This document shows, one piece after another, positions 1 to 10,109 of a stretch of DNA of 47,210 bases. Position numbers and translations under genes: made by a program. Below the pieces are notes generated by a model. The model had not been told where the DNA came from, did not search any database, and worked only from the letters and a program-made list of their open reading frames with translations. The stretch is from Phallus indusiatus (taxonomy: Eukaryota > Basidiomycota > Agaricomycetes > Phallales > Phallaceae), in contig JAQFWX010000178.1 in NCBI GenBank assembly GCA_027605045.1, positions 67,501 to 114,710 on the forward strand, given 5' to 3'. Numbering within the stretch: the stretch's first letter is position 1; each line of letters begins with the position of its first letter.

Positions 1-370
1 ACGTCTCTGGTCTACGGTCACTCTAGTATATTAGCGTAGTATAGTATAACCTACTTAGATGCCTACGCGCTCTACGTCGGTCATACGGTACCCGGTATAC
101 CGGTCCGTATTTATCCCTCGCGTATTCTTCCGAACTCTCCCCGTTTCTCCGTTCGCTCCATTCTGCCCTATCTCCCTCTTTCTCTACGTCATCCGTATTG
201 TCCTCGGCTACCGTCCTTCCTATTGGTAGATAATGCACCTGATAGCTATTGGTTAGAGATAGCGTAATCATGTATATATACAACTGTGCGCGCATGAGTA
301 GTTCCTTGTGCTATTATAGACTGGGTTACTGGGTTATAGTAGCAGTCTGATCCTTAAGTCTAATCGCTGA
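1..370. other. No recognisable gene; AT-rich edge
   Basis: A 90-codon minus-strand frame covers 23-295 and is rich in charged residues, but it has no motif I recognise, no visible promoter or intron context, and it abuts satellite DNA. I see no convincing gene here. The stretch 300-370 contains a short duplicated phrase (ctgggtta twice) and nothing else notable. Confidence 0.5.
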
Positions 371-459
371 ACGATCGTGCCCTAACAATCACCGGTTGTT
401 GCACAAGCTCAAGCACCAGTCCCAGCTTTACCACAACCAGCCAAACAATACCAAATCAC

Positions 460-900
460 TTATCACATAGCATATACTCACCCGTAACAAAAAATGCCCC
501 AATACCAGTTAGTGCCTCACTGGAGAGTCACTTATAAGTTAAAATCCATACAATCAACACCTTCTACGGGAGCGGTAAAATCAGAACATTAGAATAAAAC
601 AGGATTCAAGCTAGAGTCCCATCACACCCATAACAGAAGACTGAAATCAAAATACAAGTTCCAGTTCCAGTTATTCAATCCAGAAGTAAATATTTCAAGA
701 GTCCCACCTTATACATCCATCGTGCATATACTTACCCGTAATACAAGTTAAAAATTACCAAATCCAAGACTCGGAACTCGTAGCAATAATATATATTTAG
801 AGTCCGCATTGAAATTCAAGTTATGTCCAGCTCACATTCATTTATCACATAGCATATACTTACCCGTAACCCCCGACTCGAGTTACTTCAAAACTCACCG
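460..900. repeat. Degenerate spaced repeat with a CATATACTTACCCGTAA motif
   Basis: The phrase catatactyacccgtaa occurs three times (around 470, 727 and 853), each in similar AT-rich context with 'tcacatag' or a variant before it. Spacing is irregular (about 254 and 128 nt). The block runs into the clearer 169-bp satellite downstream and may be its diverged edge. No coding signal. Confidence 0.55.
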
Positions 901-929
901 TTAACAAAAGATTGCAAATATTTCTACTC

Positions 930-2160
930 AGAGTTTGCGTAAAACAGATCTAACCAGCTCAATTCTCTTTCAAGCTTCTCCAAATAAAAAACGTACTAAA
1001 TCAAATAATTCTCTCTACAAATCATATTAGACGTACGTGAATATCTGATCAGTCAAATCTCCCTAAACCCAACCTTTCATACAAAATCAGAAATAACTAA
1101 ACTTTGCGTAAAATGGTCCTACACAGCTCAATTCTCCTTCAAATTTCTCCACAAACCGTATTAGAACTACGTGAATATCTGATCAGTCAAATCTTCCTAT
1201 TACTAGCATTTCATATACAATTGGAAATAACTAAAGTTTGCGTAAAACAGTTCTATCCACCTCAATTCTCCTTCAGATTTCTCCAAACAAAACACGTATT
1301 GAATAAAATAATTTTCTTCACAATCCATATTAGGAGTACCTGAATATCTGATCAGTCATATCTTCCCATTACCACCGTTTCATACACAATTGGAAATAAC
1401 TAAACTTTGCGTAAAATAGATCTACACAGCTCAATTCTCCTTCAAGCTCCTTTAAAAAAAAACGTACTCCATCATTTAATATTCCTCACAAACTATATTA
1501 AGAGTATGTAACCGTTTCATTGGTTCAATCTCGTTATTAGAATAGTGGAATTCAAAATTGAGAATAACTCAAGTCAGAGTGCCACAGATATACAGAGATC
1601 GATTCTGCTTCAAATTGTACCAAAAAAACATACTAGATCGTTTATTTATATCTACAGGATTGCAAATATTTCCGGTCAGAAAAAACTCCCTAAGTATGAG
1701 ATCGAGCGAAATATATTACAAGACCGAAATACAAGTTTGCGTAAAACAGTTTTATCCACCTCAATTTTCTTTCAATCTTCTCCAAACAAAAATCGTACTA
1801 AATAAAATAATTCTCTCTACAATTCCTATTAAAAGTACATTAATATCTGATCAGTCAAATCTCCCTATTACCAGCCTTTCATTCAAAATCAGAAATAACC
1901 AAAGTTTGCGTAAAACAGTTCTACACAGCTCATTTCTCCTTCAAATTGTACCAGAAAAAAACGTACTAAATCAATTTATTTTATCTACAAACAGTACTAA
2001 ATCTTCATCAGCCCCTAATCAGCTAGAAGACGCGTATAGCATAAATTCATACAGTGTCATTCAAACTGCACTTAAAGCATCCATCAAAATTACCCTTATT
2101 TTCCCTGCCCTAAAATTATTAAAAATAACTAATAGATATAACAAATAACACTACAAATTT
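930..2160. repeat. Tandem satellite, unit about 169 bp
   Basis: A marker phrase TTTGCGTAAAA recurs at 934, 1103, 1237, 1406, 1736 and 1905. Spacings are 169, 134, 169, 330 and 169 nt. The 330-nt gap holds one diverged copy (near 1570) and the 134-nt gap a copy with a deletion. Within each unit the order is constant: the marker, 'cagctcaattctccttcaa', an A-rich run with 'cgtact', 'tctacaa', then 'gaatatctgatcagtcaaatct'. The open frames in this block shift between copies and are products of the repeat, not genes. Confidence 0.85.
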
Positions 2161-2945
2161 TTATACTATATTTCTACAACAGTTCTCACAGTACAAAGTA
2201 CTATCTCCTCCAAATCAGTCTCTCCTCAAAGTAGCATGTAAATACCAATATCATTCTACAGAGCCCAATTCTTCTCGGAATAAAGTTCTAAAACAAGACG
2301 TACTAAATCAATTTTTTTTCTCTACAATTCTTATTAAGCATGTCTCACTAGTTTATTATGCAAACGCTCGTTTCCGAGTGTTATATACCTAAGCTACATC
2401 CATTCACTTAAATAAAACATGTTCCAAAAATTCCCTGACATAGGTATATGCGGGGTCAAAAAATAGAGAAAAAAAATCCATTCTACCCATGTTTTTTTCT
2501 TGTAATTCCGTTAAGAACTGAGCATTCTAGAGTAAAAACAATATTGCACAAACTCACTGTACTGACACTCACCCACAGGAAGTTCCCCGAGTTCCCCGAG
2601 GCAACAAGCACCCATAAGGTTATTTGTAGACATTCTAAAAATAGCGAACCCATCTTTTTCGGTTTTTGATTTGGCCGAGTTTTCGGGTCTCTAGAGCCAA
2701 AACAAAAAATTTGCACAAATGCCTCGAAAATTCACTGTAGTTTTGGCTCTACAGACCTGAATTCTTCACCAAATTGAAAAAGAAAAAAACGTAGTAAATA
2801 TTTTTTAAATCTCTATCAACGGCGTTATACGTCGGGCGCTTATCTGATAAGCGCCCGTGCGCGCGCAATCTTTCCTGTGTTGTACAGCTAGCTGAGTTCG
2901 AATTCAACTCTCTCACCACTCTGCCTTCCCCCACCATCCTCCCCT
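2161..2945. other. AT-rich spacer after the satellite
   Basis: No coding signal. Part of this spacer (about 2630-2720: 'tttgtaga.attc', 'tctctagagycaaaa' and a run of A) resembles 13196-13300. In both places a GGGCGCTTA palindrome lies within about 200 nt, so the two spots may be copies of one dispersed element. Confidence 0.5.
2833..2857. repeat. GC-rich palindrome, GGGCGCTTA type
   Basis: Arms CGGGCGCTTATC (2833-2844) and GATAAGCGCCCG (2846-2857) are perfectly complementary around one base. Related structures occur at 4576-4605, 4951-4979 and 13175-13196. It stands out as a GC-rich island in AT-rich DNA. Confidence 0.9.
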
Positions 2946-3054
2946 TCCCCATCCACCCAAATCTCCCTCATATTTTCGCTTTTTTTCATTTATTCTACCT
3001 CTCCTCCATTCCATCCACCTATTCTACAGCGTTTTGGAGGGTTTTCTGTGCCGG

Positions 3055-3371
3055 ATGGGTCAGATAAAGGCAAGGTTTGGATCAGTGTCATCCAGGTGAG
3101 TAGCGTTCCGGTTTTTCGTTCTTTTTTCCGTTTTTTTCTGATTTCCTGTCATCTTCCTAGGTATGTCATGCTCTCTGGAGCTGGGGACATTTCCCCTCGT
3201 CTTTTGGCAGCCTGCGGACCGGTGCACAACTTCATCATCAGCGCAACGTCCCGTTGCCGTTCATCAGGCCGCCGCTCTGAAGATCTTGAAGTGCACCGTC
3301 CCGCTCGTTGTCATCGGACAACATCTTGGTTTGAGGGCTACGTGGCCTTTGCCGGGATTATCACCACATGA
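3055..3371 (+). CDS. Possible two-exon small protein, function unknown
   Basis: An ATG at 3055 opens a short frame that runs to 3095. GTGAGT begins at 3096, a 65-nt pyrimidine-rich stretch follows, and CCTAG ends at 3160. Joining 3055-3095 to 3161-3371 keeps an open frame of 83 codons ending in TGA. The intron length is not a multiple of three, so splicing selects the frame in exon 2; an unspliced read from 3048 gives 107 codons with the same C-terminal part. The product has no signal peptide or motif I recognise. Against it: the length is small, and it sits between a satellite and a minisatellite, so it may be a fragment of a larger gene or of a mobile element. Confidence 0.4.
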
Positions 3372-3467
3372 CTTATGTCATGATTAATTCTTTGCGTCCA
3401 GTCGATTAAGAACGACCGTTGATGCTCCCTTCGGGGATGTAGGTGTTTTTTTACTCTCTTTAATATA

Positions 3468-3965
3468 ACGGTATACCGTTGTTATGACGGTACACTGTTA
3501 TTATGACGGTGTACCGTTATATTGACGGTATACTGTTATGTTGACGCTACGCTGTCCGTTCAACGCTACGCTGCCCATGCAACGTTATGCTGCCCGTACA
3601 ACGTTACGCTGTCCGTGCAACGTTATGCTGTCTGTGCAACGTTACGCTGCCCGTGTAAACATTACGCTGCCCGCGCAACGCTACACTGCCCGCGCAACGC
3701 TACACTGCCCGTACAACGCTACACTGCCCGTACAACGCTACGCTGTCTGTGCAATGTTACACTGCCAGTATACTGTTATGCTGTCAGTGCAGTGTTATAC
3801 AGTCCGTGCAATGTTACGCTGTCCGTACAATGTTACGCGGCCAGGGTACCCTTACACCGTCAGTGTACCAGTATGCTGTCGGTGCAGTGTTACGCTGCCA
3901 GTGTACCATTACGCTGCCACTACCAGTATACCATTACGCTCTCAGCGTACCGCTTTACAAGTATT
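3468..3965. repeat. 19-bp minisatellite, about 26 copies
   Basis: Units of 19 bp follow each other with few indels, for example acgttacgctgtccgtgca. The left end (to about 3540) is made of palindrome-like units containing GGTATACC and 'ttattatg'. The right part shifts to GC-richer 'cgctgcccgtgca' units and then to 'gctgtcagtgca' units. The several open frames across it arise because 19 is not a multiple of three and the unit contains few stops; they are not genes. Confidence 0.9.
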
Positions 3966-4575
3966 TACTATATGTATATTAACTAACATAATAAAAGTTA
4001 TTATATTATTTAAACAAATACATTGAAATATACAAAAATAAAATGAACACGAACGTGCAGTAACACTAAGCGGAGAGTGATGCTAAGCGGAAAGCACTCT
4101 AAGCGGAGAGCACTCCAACTCACCACGGAGACTCTCACTAAGCGGAGAGGGTAGTTAAGCGGAGAGGGCAGTTAAGCGGGGAGGTATCCCAAGCGGAGAG
4201 TAGAGAGTGCTTACCGGAGAGACTCTCCTTGATCAAATGCTAAGCGGAGAGCCTGTTAAGCGGAGAGACTACTACAAATACATTAAATATACTAACCGGA
4301 GAGGTAGAGTCACCCGAGCGATCAAATTTCGATAGACCGGAGCAATCAAAATGATGAACGCTGGTACTGAATGGGCCAGGGACAGAACTGAATAGATCAG
4401 CCCACTTAAGCGGAGACTCTCCGCTTGCAATACCGGAGGGTCCGGTAGCTCATTCATTAGAGTAGTTACGATGAGTACTCCATTTATATTTCAAACAATA
4501 AAAACTGACCCAGAAGAGGAGTTAGGAAATTTTTTTTATTTTTGCCTACATATGTTCGAGTTTGATTACATAATT

Positions 4576-4605
4576 GGGCGCTTATACATCCTCCAGGAGG
4601 CGCCC
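4576..4605. repeat. GGGCGC hairpin
   Basis: GGGCGC (4576-4581) pairs with GCGCCC (4600-4605); the interior holds CCTCC-A-GGAGG, which can extend the stem. A diverged copy lies at 4951-4979, where the inner stem differs (CCC/GGG) but pairing is kept. Confidence 0.75.
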
Positions 4606-4859
4606 ATAGCACAAGAAAATAACCGGAGAGTATACAAAATACAAAAAATTACTGGACCCTAAGCAGAGAGTGATTAAAAATAGAAAACAAGCACTAACCG
4701 GAGAGTCCAATTAAGTGGGGAGTTACTTAGAATGGAAATAAACCCTAGCCGGAGAGTCTAATTAAGCGGAGAGTAACCAAAGGTAAAAAAAAATAGGAGA
4801 GAGTTTTTTGACTTGTTCTTATAATTATCAAGTAATTATAGATCCTCTCTTGTACCCTA

Positions 4860-5384
4860 TATTATTATTCTCAGAATACACCCTCGGTAATTAGCCGGAG
4901 AGCTTGAAATTTTTTATTTTTCCCTATATTTCGACTTTGATTATGTAATTGGGCGCTTATACATCCCCTGGGAGCGCCCAGAATACAAAAAATAACCGGA
5001 GAGTATACTTAATACAAAAAAATACTAGATCCTAAGCGGAGAGATACTAAAAAGGAAATAAACCTTAGCCGGAGAGTGTAATTAAGCGGAGAGTTGCTAA
5101 AAATGGAAATAATCACTAAGCGGAGAGTTTAGTTAAGCGGAGAGTTTAGTTAAGCGGAGAGTTACTAAAAATGGAAAATAAACACTAGCCGGAGAGCTAC
5201 AACTCATCAAAATAATTACCCGGAGAGTTCATCATCCATCATACATCAAATTGATGAATCATCAAAAAAATATATTCAAAATCTCGCTAATCACAAAAAG
5301 TACCCTACTAGCCGGAGAGTTTTTACTAAAAATGGAAACCTCACCGGCTACCTTACCGAGGGGTGTATTCTGAGAATAATAATA
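4860..5384. repeat. Inverted repeat, ~30-bp arms
   Basis: The left arm (4860-4889) contains 'ttctcagaatacaccctcgg'; the right arm (5354-5384) carries its reverse complement with one extra G. About 465 bp of CGGAGAG-field DNA lies between. The arms could be ends of a small non-autonomous element, but I found no convincing target duplication. Confidence 0.6.
4951..4979. repeat. GGGCGC hairpin, second copy
   Basis: GGGCGC (4951-4956) pairs with GCGCCC (4974-4979), with an inner CTCCC/GGGAG-like stem. It is paralogous to 4576-4605 through the larger direct repeat. Confidence 0.75.
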
Positions 5385-5574
5385 GTAGTTCTCGGAGTAC
5401 AGGAGGATATACAGCAGAGACAGCCTCTGAGAGGCAGCCCATAGGAGCCCACCTCATTAAGCGAGGTATTTTCCCACTGTTCCCCCATGAACCAGTTGAT
5501 AGGGGAAGCAATCATAGTAAAATCAACCCAACCAGCCACAGTTTAATTTATGTTTCTTCCATGCCCCGGATTTG

Positions 5575-7330
5575 GAGGATGGTTTGTCGTTGATTGAACA
5601 AGTGTGATACCAAGGTACATCCTTATTTCCTCTTTTTTTCTCTCTCTTGTGTTTATCGTTTACATTAGAAAGCCTTATTTCACATCGGCCCTATTCTAAC
5701 TTCTCATCAACGTCTTAAGTCTGACCGCCAGACTCGTTCATATTCTCCTGTCTCATGTAAGTCCTTCATTAGTCATTTCAAAGTTGTGTTGTATTTAAAA
5801 GTATCTTAGTTTACTTCCCCTTTCGTCCATAAGACTTGGGGGAGCGGGGTGTTATTGAATCTACAGACCCAACCGTTATTCACATGCCGCTTTATATACC
5901 AAGGTACACTGTCATTTCCCTTTTCTTTCTTTGATCTATTATTCTGACTGTTATACTGCTCTTTCAATCAGCAAGCCAAAGCGTTGTATCGAAGCGTTGT
6001 ATGAAATAGTGACCAAGTAGCTGAATGTAGTAAGCATCGCCACCTTGCTAACGCTTGAAAGGTGTGCCTTCATTTTTTTCTCTCTTTTGCTTTGACATTT
6101 ATTTCAGCTTCTCATCTGCTCCGTCATGGTTGACAATTCATTGTTCCAGCCCCGTCCATCCTCTGCAGCCGTCGCTATCGACACGTGCCGGTACACTCTG
6201 CTCCTGCTACAACACCCAGCAACTTCTTCATTCCCAACCAGAACCTTATCCATACTCCGTTCACTTCACAATATCAGCTCCTGCATCCTCAGGTTTCACT
6301 CCAACAGCAACAATATCAATAATTGATGAAGATGGGGACGATAAACCCCGCTGTCGTTGGAGCTCGCGATGCTGTAACATCTTCAACGCTTAACATAGCC
6401 GCCACCACCACTTGCTATGGTTTTAAAGGTGCGTCCTTCTCTTTTGATTCTTGTTCTTCTTGTTTTCATTTATAAAGCCCGTTTATTCAGATTTCTTAAA
6501 CCTATATCAACCACGCCCAAAGATCGCTTCACCCATATCCTGCCCCGTATTACCCCATCCCTTTCGTAAGTTCTTTACCACTTGATTAGAAACTTAATTT
6601 GACTAACACATTGCGGTGCTTATAGTTATCATTTTCATTGCCTCTTCGCCTCGGTACCAATGGCATCTTGCCAAATCTTTCGCCCCACACCGACTCGTTT
6701 TCTTACCCCCAGTTTCACATACTATGGTAAGGCTTTTTTTCTGATTTCTCACACGGTGTTTATCTTATGACGTGTATTCGTGTGTGTAGGTGTAGTTTGA
6801 CATGATGTTAAATGACCCACCGCCCCTCTTTCAGCTCGGTTTCTTGTCTCTTGGTTGATGGTGAGTTTATCATTCTATTGTTAGGTAGCGTCATGTCTAA
6901 TTAGTGGTTCGCTTTGCGCCATTAACAGCTTTTATAATCTTATCAACAGAGCCTTCGATAACTATGTTATGATGGCGATGGAACAATGCATCTGCTTTTT
7001 CAATAACGTGGTGGGTAAGAACATCGTTCTTTTTATTTCATAACATTAGATCTGACCACACTATTTCTCATACATCGAAGCGGTCACGCAACTACTGCAC
7101 CGTCACCGCCTCTTCATCCCACCGTTGCCCATATGTAGCTGCACAATGTTCAAGGGTGAGTTATTCAAGTGCTTTACTTTCCATTCACAGTTTTCTAATT
7201 ATATTTTTGTCGTTAAGTAGATGTTGAACCGTGCCAACTACACCGGGCACCAAAGCAACGGCCCATGGCGTTTGCCGCCATCTCCCATACTTGTGGCCCG
7301 TATTTTTCACTTCTACCTTGGTTTGATTAG
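5575..7330 (+). other. Unit A: intron-dense non-coding array (+)
   Basis: At least nine intron-like segments follow one another, each a donor after AAG or ATG, 35-65 nt of mostly T/C-rich sequence, and an AG. Clear examples are 5615-5668 (GTACAT to TTAG) and 6566-6625 (GTAAGT, branch CTAAC at 6603-6607, TATAG). The pieces between them have stops in all frames. Around 6310-6345 the text 'aatgatgaagatggggacgataaa' (with small differences) is shared with 33383-33412 in unit E, so A is a related, headless fragment. It ends close to the 3' end of the opposite-strand retroelement ORF. Confidence 0.6.
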
Positions 7331-7529
7331 GCCCTTTTCGTTTTCTTTTCATCTAGACGAAACAAGAACAACGAGAACAACAAAATGAAAAAATGAAATG
7401 GGAGCGAGACTAGTACGCGTCACTTTTCTTTGGTCTTTATTCCCGCCATCTTATCGTTATCTTCCCATGGCAAATGCCGACACGTCACAATTGGACGATT
7501 ACTGAAGGCGCCAATCAGCTCTACAGACT

Positions 7530-10109
7530 TCAGAACTTCAGACTCCGCTGTGTATCTTCTCGATAAAACCCTCGTCGTCGTTCCTGCTTTCTCTCCTTTC
7601 CACACGATGTCCCGAACCATAGAAATGTTGATCGATTGAACGGTGCACAAGGACAAGATGCTAGTGACTTAGCTTGATAAAAGGAATAACGCTGACAGGT
7701 CATATCAGGGCTATTGAGCGCGGTACGAATCAAGACACTTTGAAGTGAGTCCTGCTGATGGCATTGCCCTTGAATGTGACGTAGACGTGCGGCTAGAGCG
7801 ACCAAGGCTTCGTTAACTTTGAACGTGGTTGAGACTGAAGGTGGGAAATTTGCGAGAAGAGGCAATGTAGGTATGATTACAGTGTCCAGAGCCCGAGTGT
7901 AAACGACTAATTCTCTGCTAGGCAATTTGGCTGGATACAGGCGCGCGGGAACGACATTTCGACAAGCTTCAATTTGCAGATTCTGCACTGTCTGTGCAAC
8001 TTTATCGATAGACATGTTTAGGTTACGTAGCGTCAAAAGCGGGAGTGTCGAGGATGTATCGTGGGTGCGTACAGGCAGATCATCAGTGTCCGTCGTTTCG
8101 AGGTATGTACTGGTAACTGACTCCATCTGAGCAACTGTTGACTGATCTAATTCTTCATTCTTTGTATCATAGGACGACAGCAGATTCTTCTTCGAGACTC
8201 GGTACGACCCGTTCGTCTCGGGACCCTTTCGGTTAGCAATAGCGCAAGGTGACTCTATGAATGCGGCTCTGGGATGGGATGGAGTAGAGAGAAAAGGAGA
8301 AATGGGAAGAGAAAGGCAAAACATAGGAAAAAGTGTAACTAGAGGTTTAAAGCACGAATAGACAGATGGTTTCAAAACTATGGGGGAATCACAAATGTAA
8401 GGAGAGGGGGGAACTTTTTCAAGAGAATCAAAAAGGAACATAAAAGGATTGTGGATAGACTCTTTTTCATATACTAACTTTTTACTATAATTTTCCAGAT
8501 TCCTTTCAATGGCGACAACTGGTGTAAACGACCCTTCTACTGGCGGCGGTGGCACTACTAGACGCGCGCCTTCACGATGACTCTGGCAGCCAATGACAGG
8601 CTCTAACGATGGACCTTCATCAACTAAGTATGCTGCAATAGCTGACAGCATCTTCTTCTCCCCTAGATCCTTCTTTACACCCTGCAAGATCGTCTCCCTC
8701 GGCATTACGGCACCTTGGAAACTCTCGCGCACGTCAGGAGACAGGGCGAGTATTTCTCCAATGCTTAGCCTGACATTCCGATCTAAGGACTCTTCTGGGA
8801 TTTCAACAGGTTCAAAACGGTCCTCTCTGGATCCTCGATCTTGATCCCGGGCTATCCCGCAGGACGACGCAACGACTGGCGCAAGTGCCAGTTTTGTCAC
8901 TACAGCTTCTGCAACAATGCCAGGCACAGTATCAACGAGGGCAACAGGTTTCTCTTGGGGACTTTGCTGCAAAGCCTCCTCAGCCCTTGATTTTCTATCC
9001 AGCTCCTCTGAGGCTTCTATGAGATCTCCCCACTCATCCGTGTCATCAACCTCACCAACAGACGTCTTCTGGGAGTCGGCACTATATGCATCCAGGCTCG
9101 TCATTTGCTTGTCTCACACCTCAATAGGACTGATCGTTTCATCTTCAGCCAAGGTTGTTACTGTTGTAATGGTGTCTGATAAGCCGACTGTGGCCATACT
9201 TGAGAAGCATTCGCGTGGGTCGTTAATTCCCGGTGTCCAAGACACATCTCGAGGGTAAATGGGAACTGTTCCAGCGACTGCAGCTGAAGAACCATCTTCA
9301 AAATGATCCCAATTAGTGTCCATCGGTGCTAGGGATGCAGGTACGTTCGCAGCTTGTTCGAATGCCATGATAATTGCTTTCTCAATAGTTTGTGCGAACA
9401 CAGCCGCAATCTGCTGTGTAAACTGCTCTATGTCGAAGGGCTCAGCTTTCGCAGGCTCGCTAATAGAAGCTGGCGTCGTCCACGGAGTATCTTTATCGAG
9501 AGCCAAACTGGTTTCTGCTGGCGTATAGGCCCAAACAAAGTTGGCGGCGCTACATATCTCGGCAATGGTGAAGATTGTTTGTCATGTATATGCACAGTTG
9601 GTAAGTTTGATCCTGCCGAAGAGATCCTCCCTGAATGATTGATCCAAGGCTCTCCAGAATAGCTTTTTCTCCTCCAGTTCCGAGATTTGGCCATCGAGAA
9701 GCAGATATGTCGAAATTGTGGCAAACCGGCGCTCGAATTTGGCAAAGTCGCCTCTTGTCCGTATACGCTTAGTCTTCTGTTCATCACAAAACTCATACAA
9801 ATCATCAGATGACCATCTGTCAGCAGGAGTAGAACCAGGATAGCGCCTCAAAACTGCTTCTTTGAAGGCTGCCCAACTGCTTCCCGTGTACTCCTTCAAG
9901 CACATCCAAAAGTCGGTGTCATCGCGTGTAAGGTAGATTACCAACTGTTTGATCTTCGTTCTTTCGTCTAACTGTGCCGTGTCCACAAGGAGCTCATAGT
10001 CGGTAAAATAGCTTGAAAGTGAATGAGGGTCACTAACATCGAAACACGGCGCTGATTGAGAACGACGGGGCGGCAACAGTACTGAGAAATTTGACATGAC
10101 TGAGACCAT
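7530..10109 (-). pseudogene. Ty3/Gypsy-type retrotransposon Gag-like ORF with two in-frame TGA codons
   Basis: One minus-strand frame is open from ATG at 10109 (or the inner ATG at 10097) to a stop at 7530, broken only by TGA at 9582-9584 and 9114-9116; all three pieces are in the same frame. The N-terminal part (PPRRSQSAPCFD, then SLSSYFTDYELL, a helical region with YPGSTPADRW, and RTRGDFAKFERRF) matches the layout I associate with capsid/Gag-like proteins of basidiomycete Gypsy elements. After the first TGA the frame continues with IAEICSAANFVW, as expected for that domain. The middle is acidic and low-complexity; a stretch near 'LSIGEILALSPDVRESF' resembles the linker that usually precedes the protease. 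No zinc knuckle, protease, reverse transcriptase or integrase is seen, so the element lacks pol in this window. Both TGA codons could be CGA with a C-to-T change. I infer a decaying element. Confidence 0.7.

Larger units (their letters stand above)
4526..5095. repeat. Direct repeat inside the CGGAGAG field, offset about 375 nt
   Basis: The stretch from about 4526 to 4760 recurs at about 4906 to 5090 in the same order: 'gaaatttttt..attttt', 'tttgattay', the GGGCGCTTATACATC hairpin, 'aataaccggagagtata', then 'cctaagc.gagag'. Divergence is moderate. The block therefore grew partly by segmental duplication as well as by motif spread. Confidence 0.75.
4058..5345. repeat. Field of about thirty dispersed CGGAGAG motifs
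   Basis: AT-rich DNA is studded with a GC-rich word of consensus yTAASCGGAGAGt (S is G or C). I count about thirteen exact AAGCGGAGAG and a similar number of ACCGGAGAG/GCCGGAGAG variants, almost all in the same orientation and irregularly spaced (about 12-70 nt). At about 4408-4424 two copies face each other to make a short hairpin. Irregular spacing separates it from an ordinary minisatellite. No gene is visible here. Confidence 0.85.

Noticed and set aside
23..295. 90-codon charged minus-strand frame
   Set aside because: No motif, no gene context, at the window edge next to repeats; too weak to call.
1104..2148. Several plus-strand frames (79-196 codons)
   Set aside because: They fall on the 169-bp satellite and repeat the same short phrases in shifting frames.
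2870..2920. Possible tRNA T-arm (gttcgaattc)
   Set aside because: It is a GAGTT/AACTC palindrome, but no acceptor, D-arm or anticodon arm can be drawn around it.
3522..4026. Three overlapping open frames of 77-162 codons rich in Tyr/Cys/Arg
   Set aside because: They are the 19-bp minisatellite read in three frames; the period is not a multiple of three and the unit lacks stops.
4041..5345. CRISPR-like array
   Set aside because: Motifs are 11-13 nt, irregularly spaced and variable, with no cas genes; the context is eukaryotic.
5348..5539. Minus-strand frame first read as a Copia fragment
   Set aside because: No conserved Copia residues could be placed in order.
7420..7656. 78-codon minus-strand frame overlapping the Gag-like end, considered as a frameshifted continuation into pol
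   Set aside because: No protease or reverse-transcriptase motif and no slippery site visible; it stops within 110 nt.
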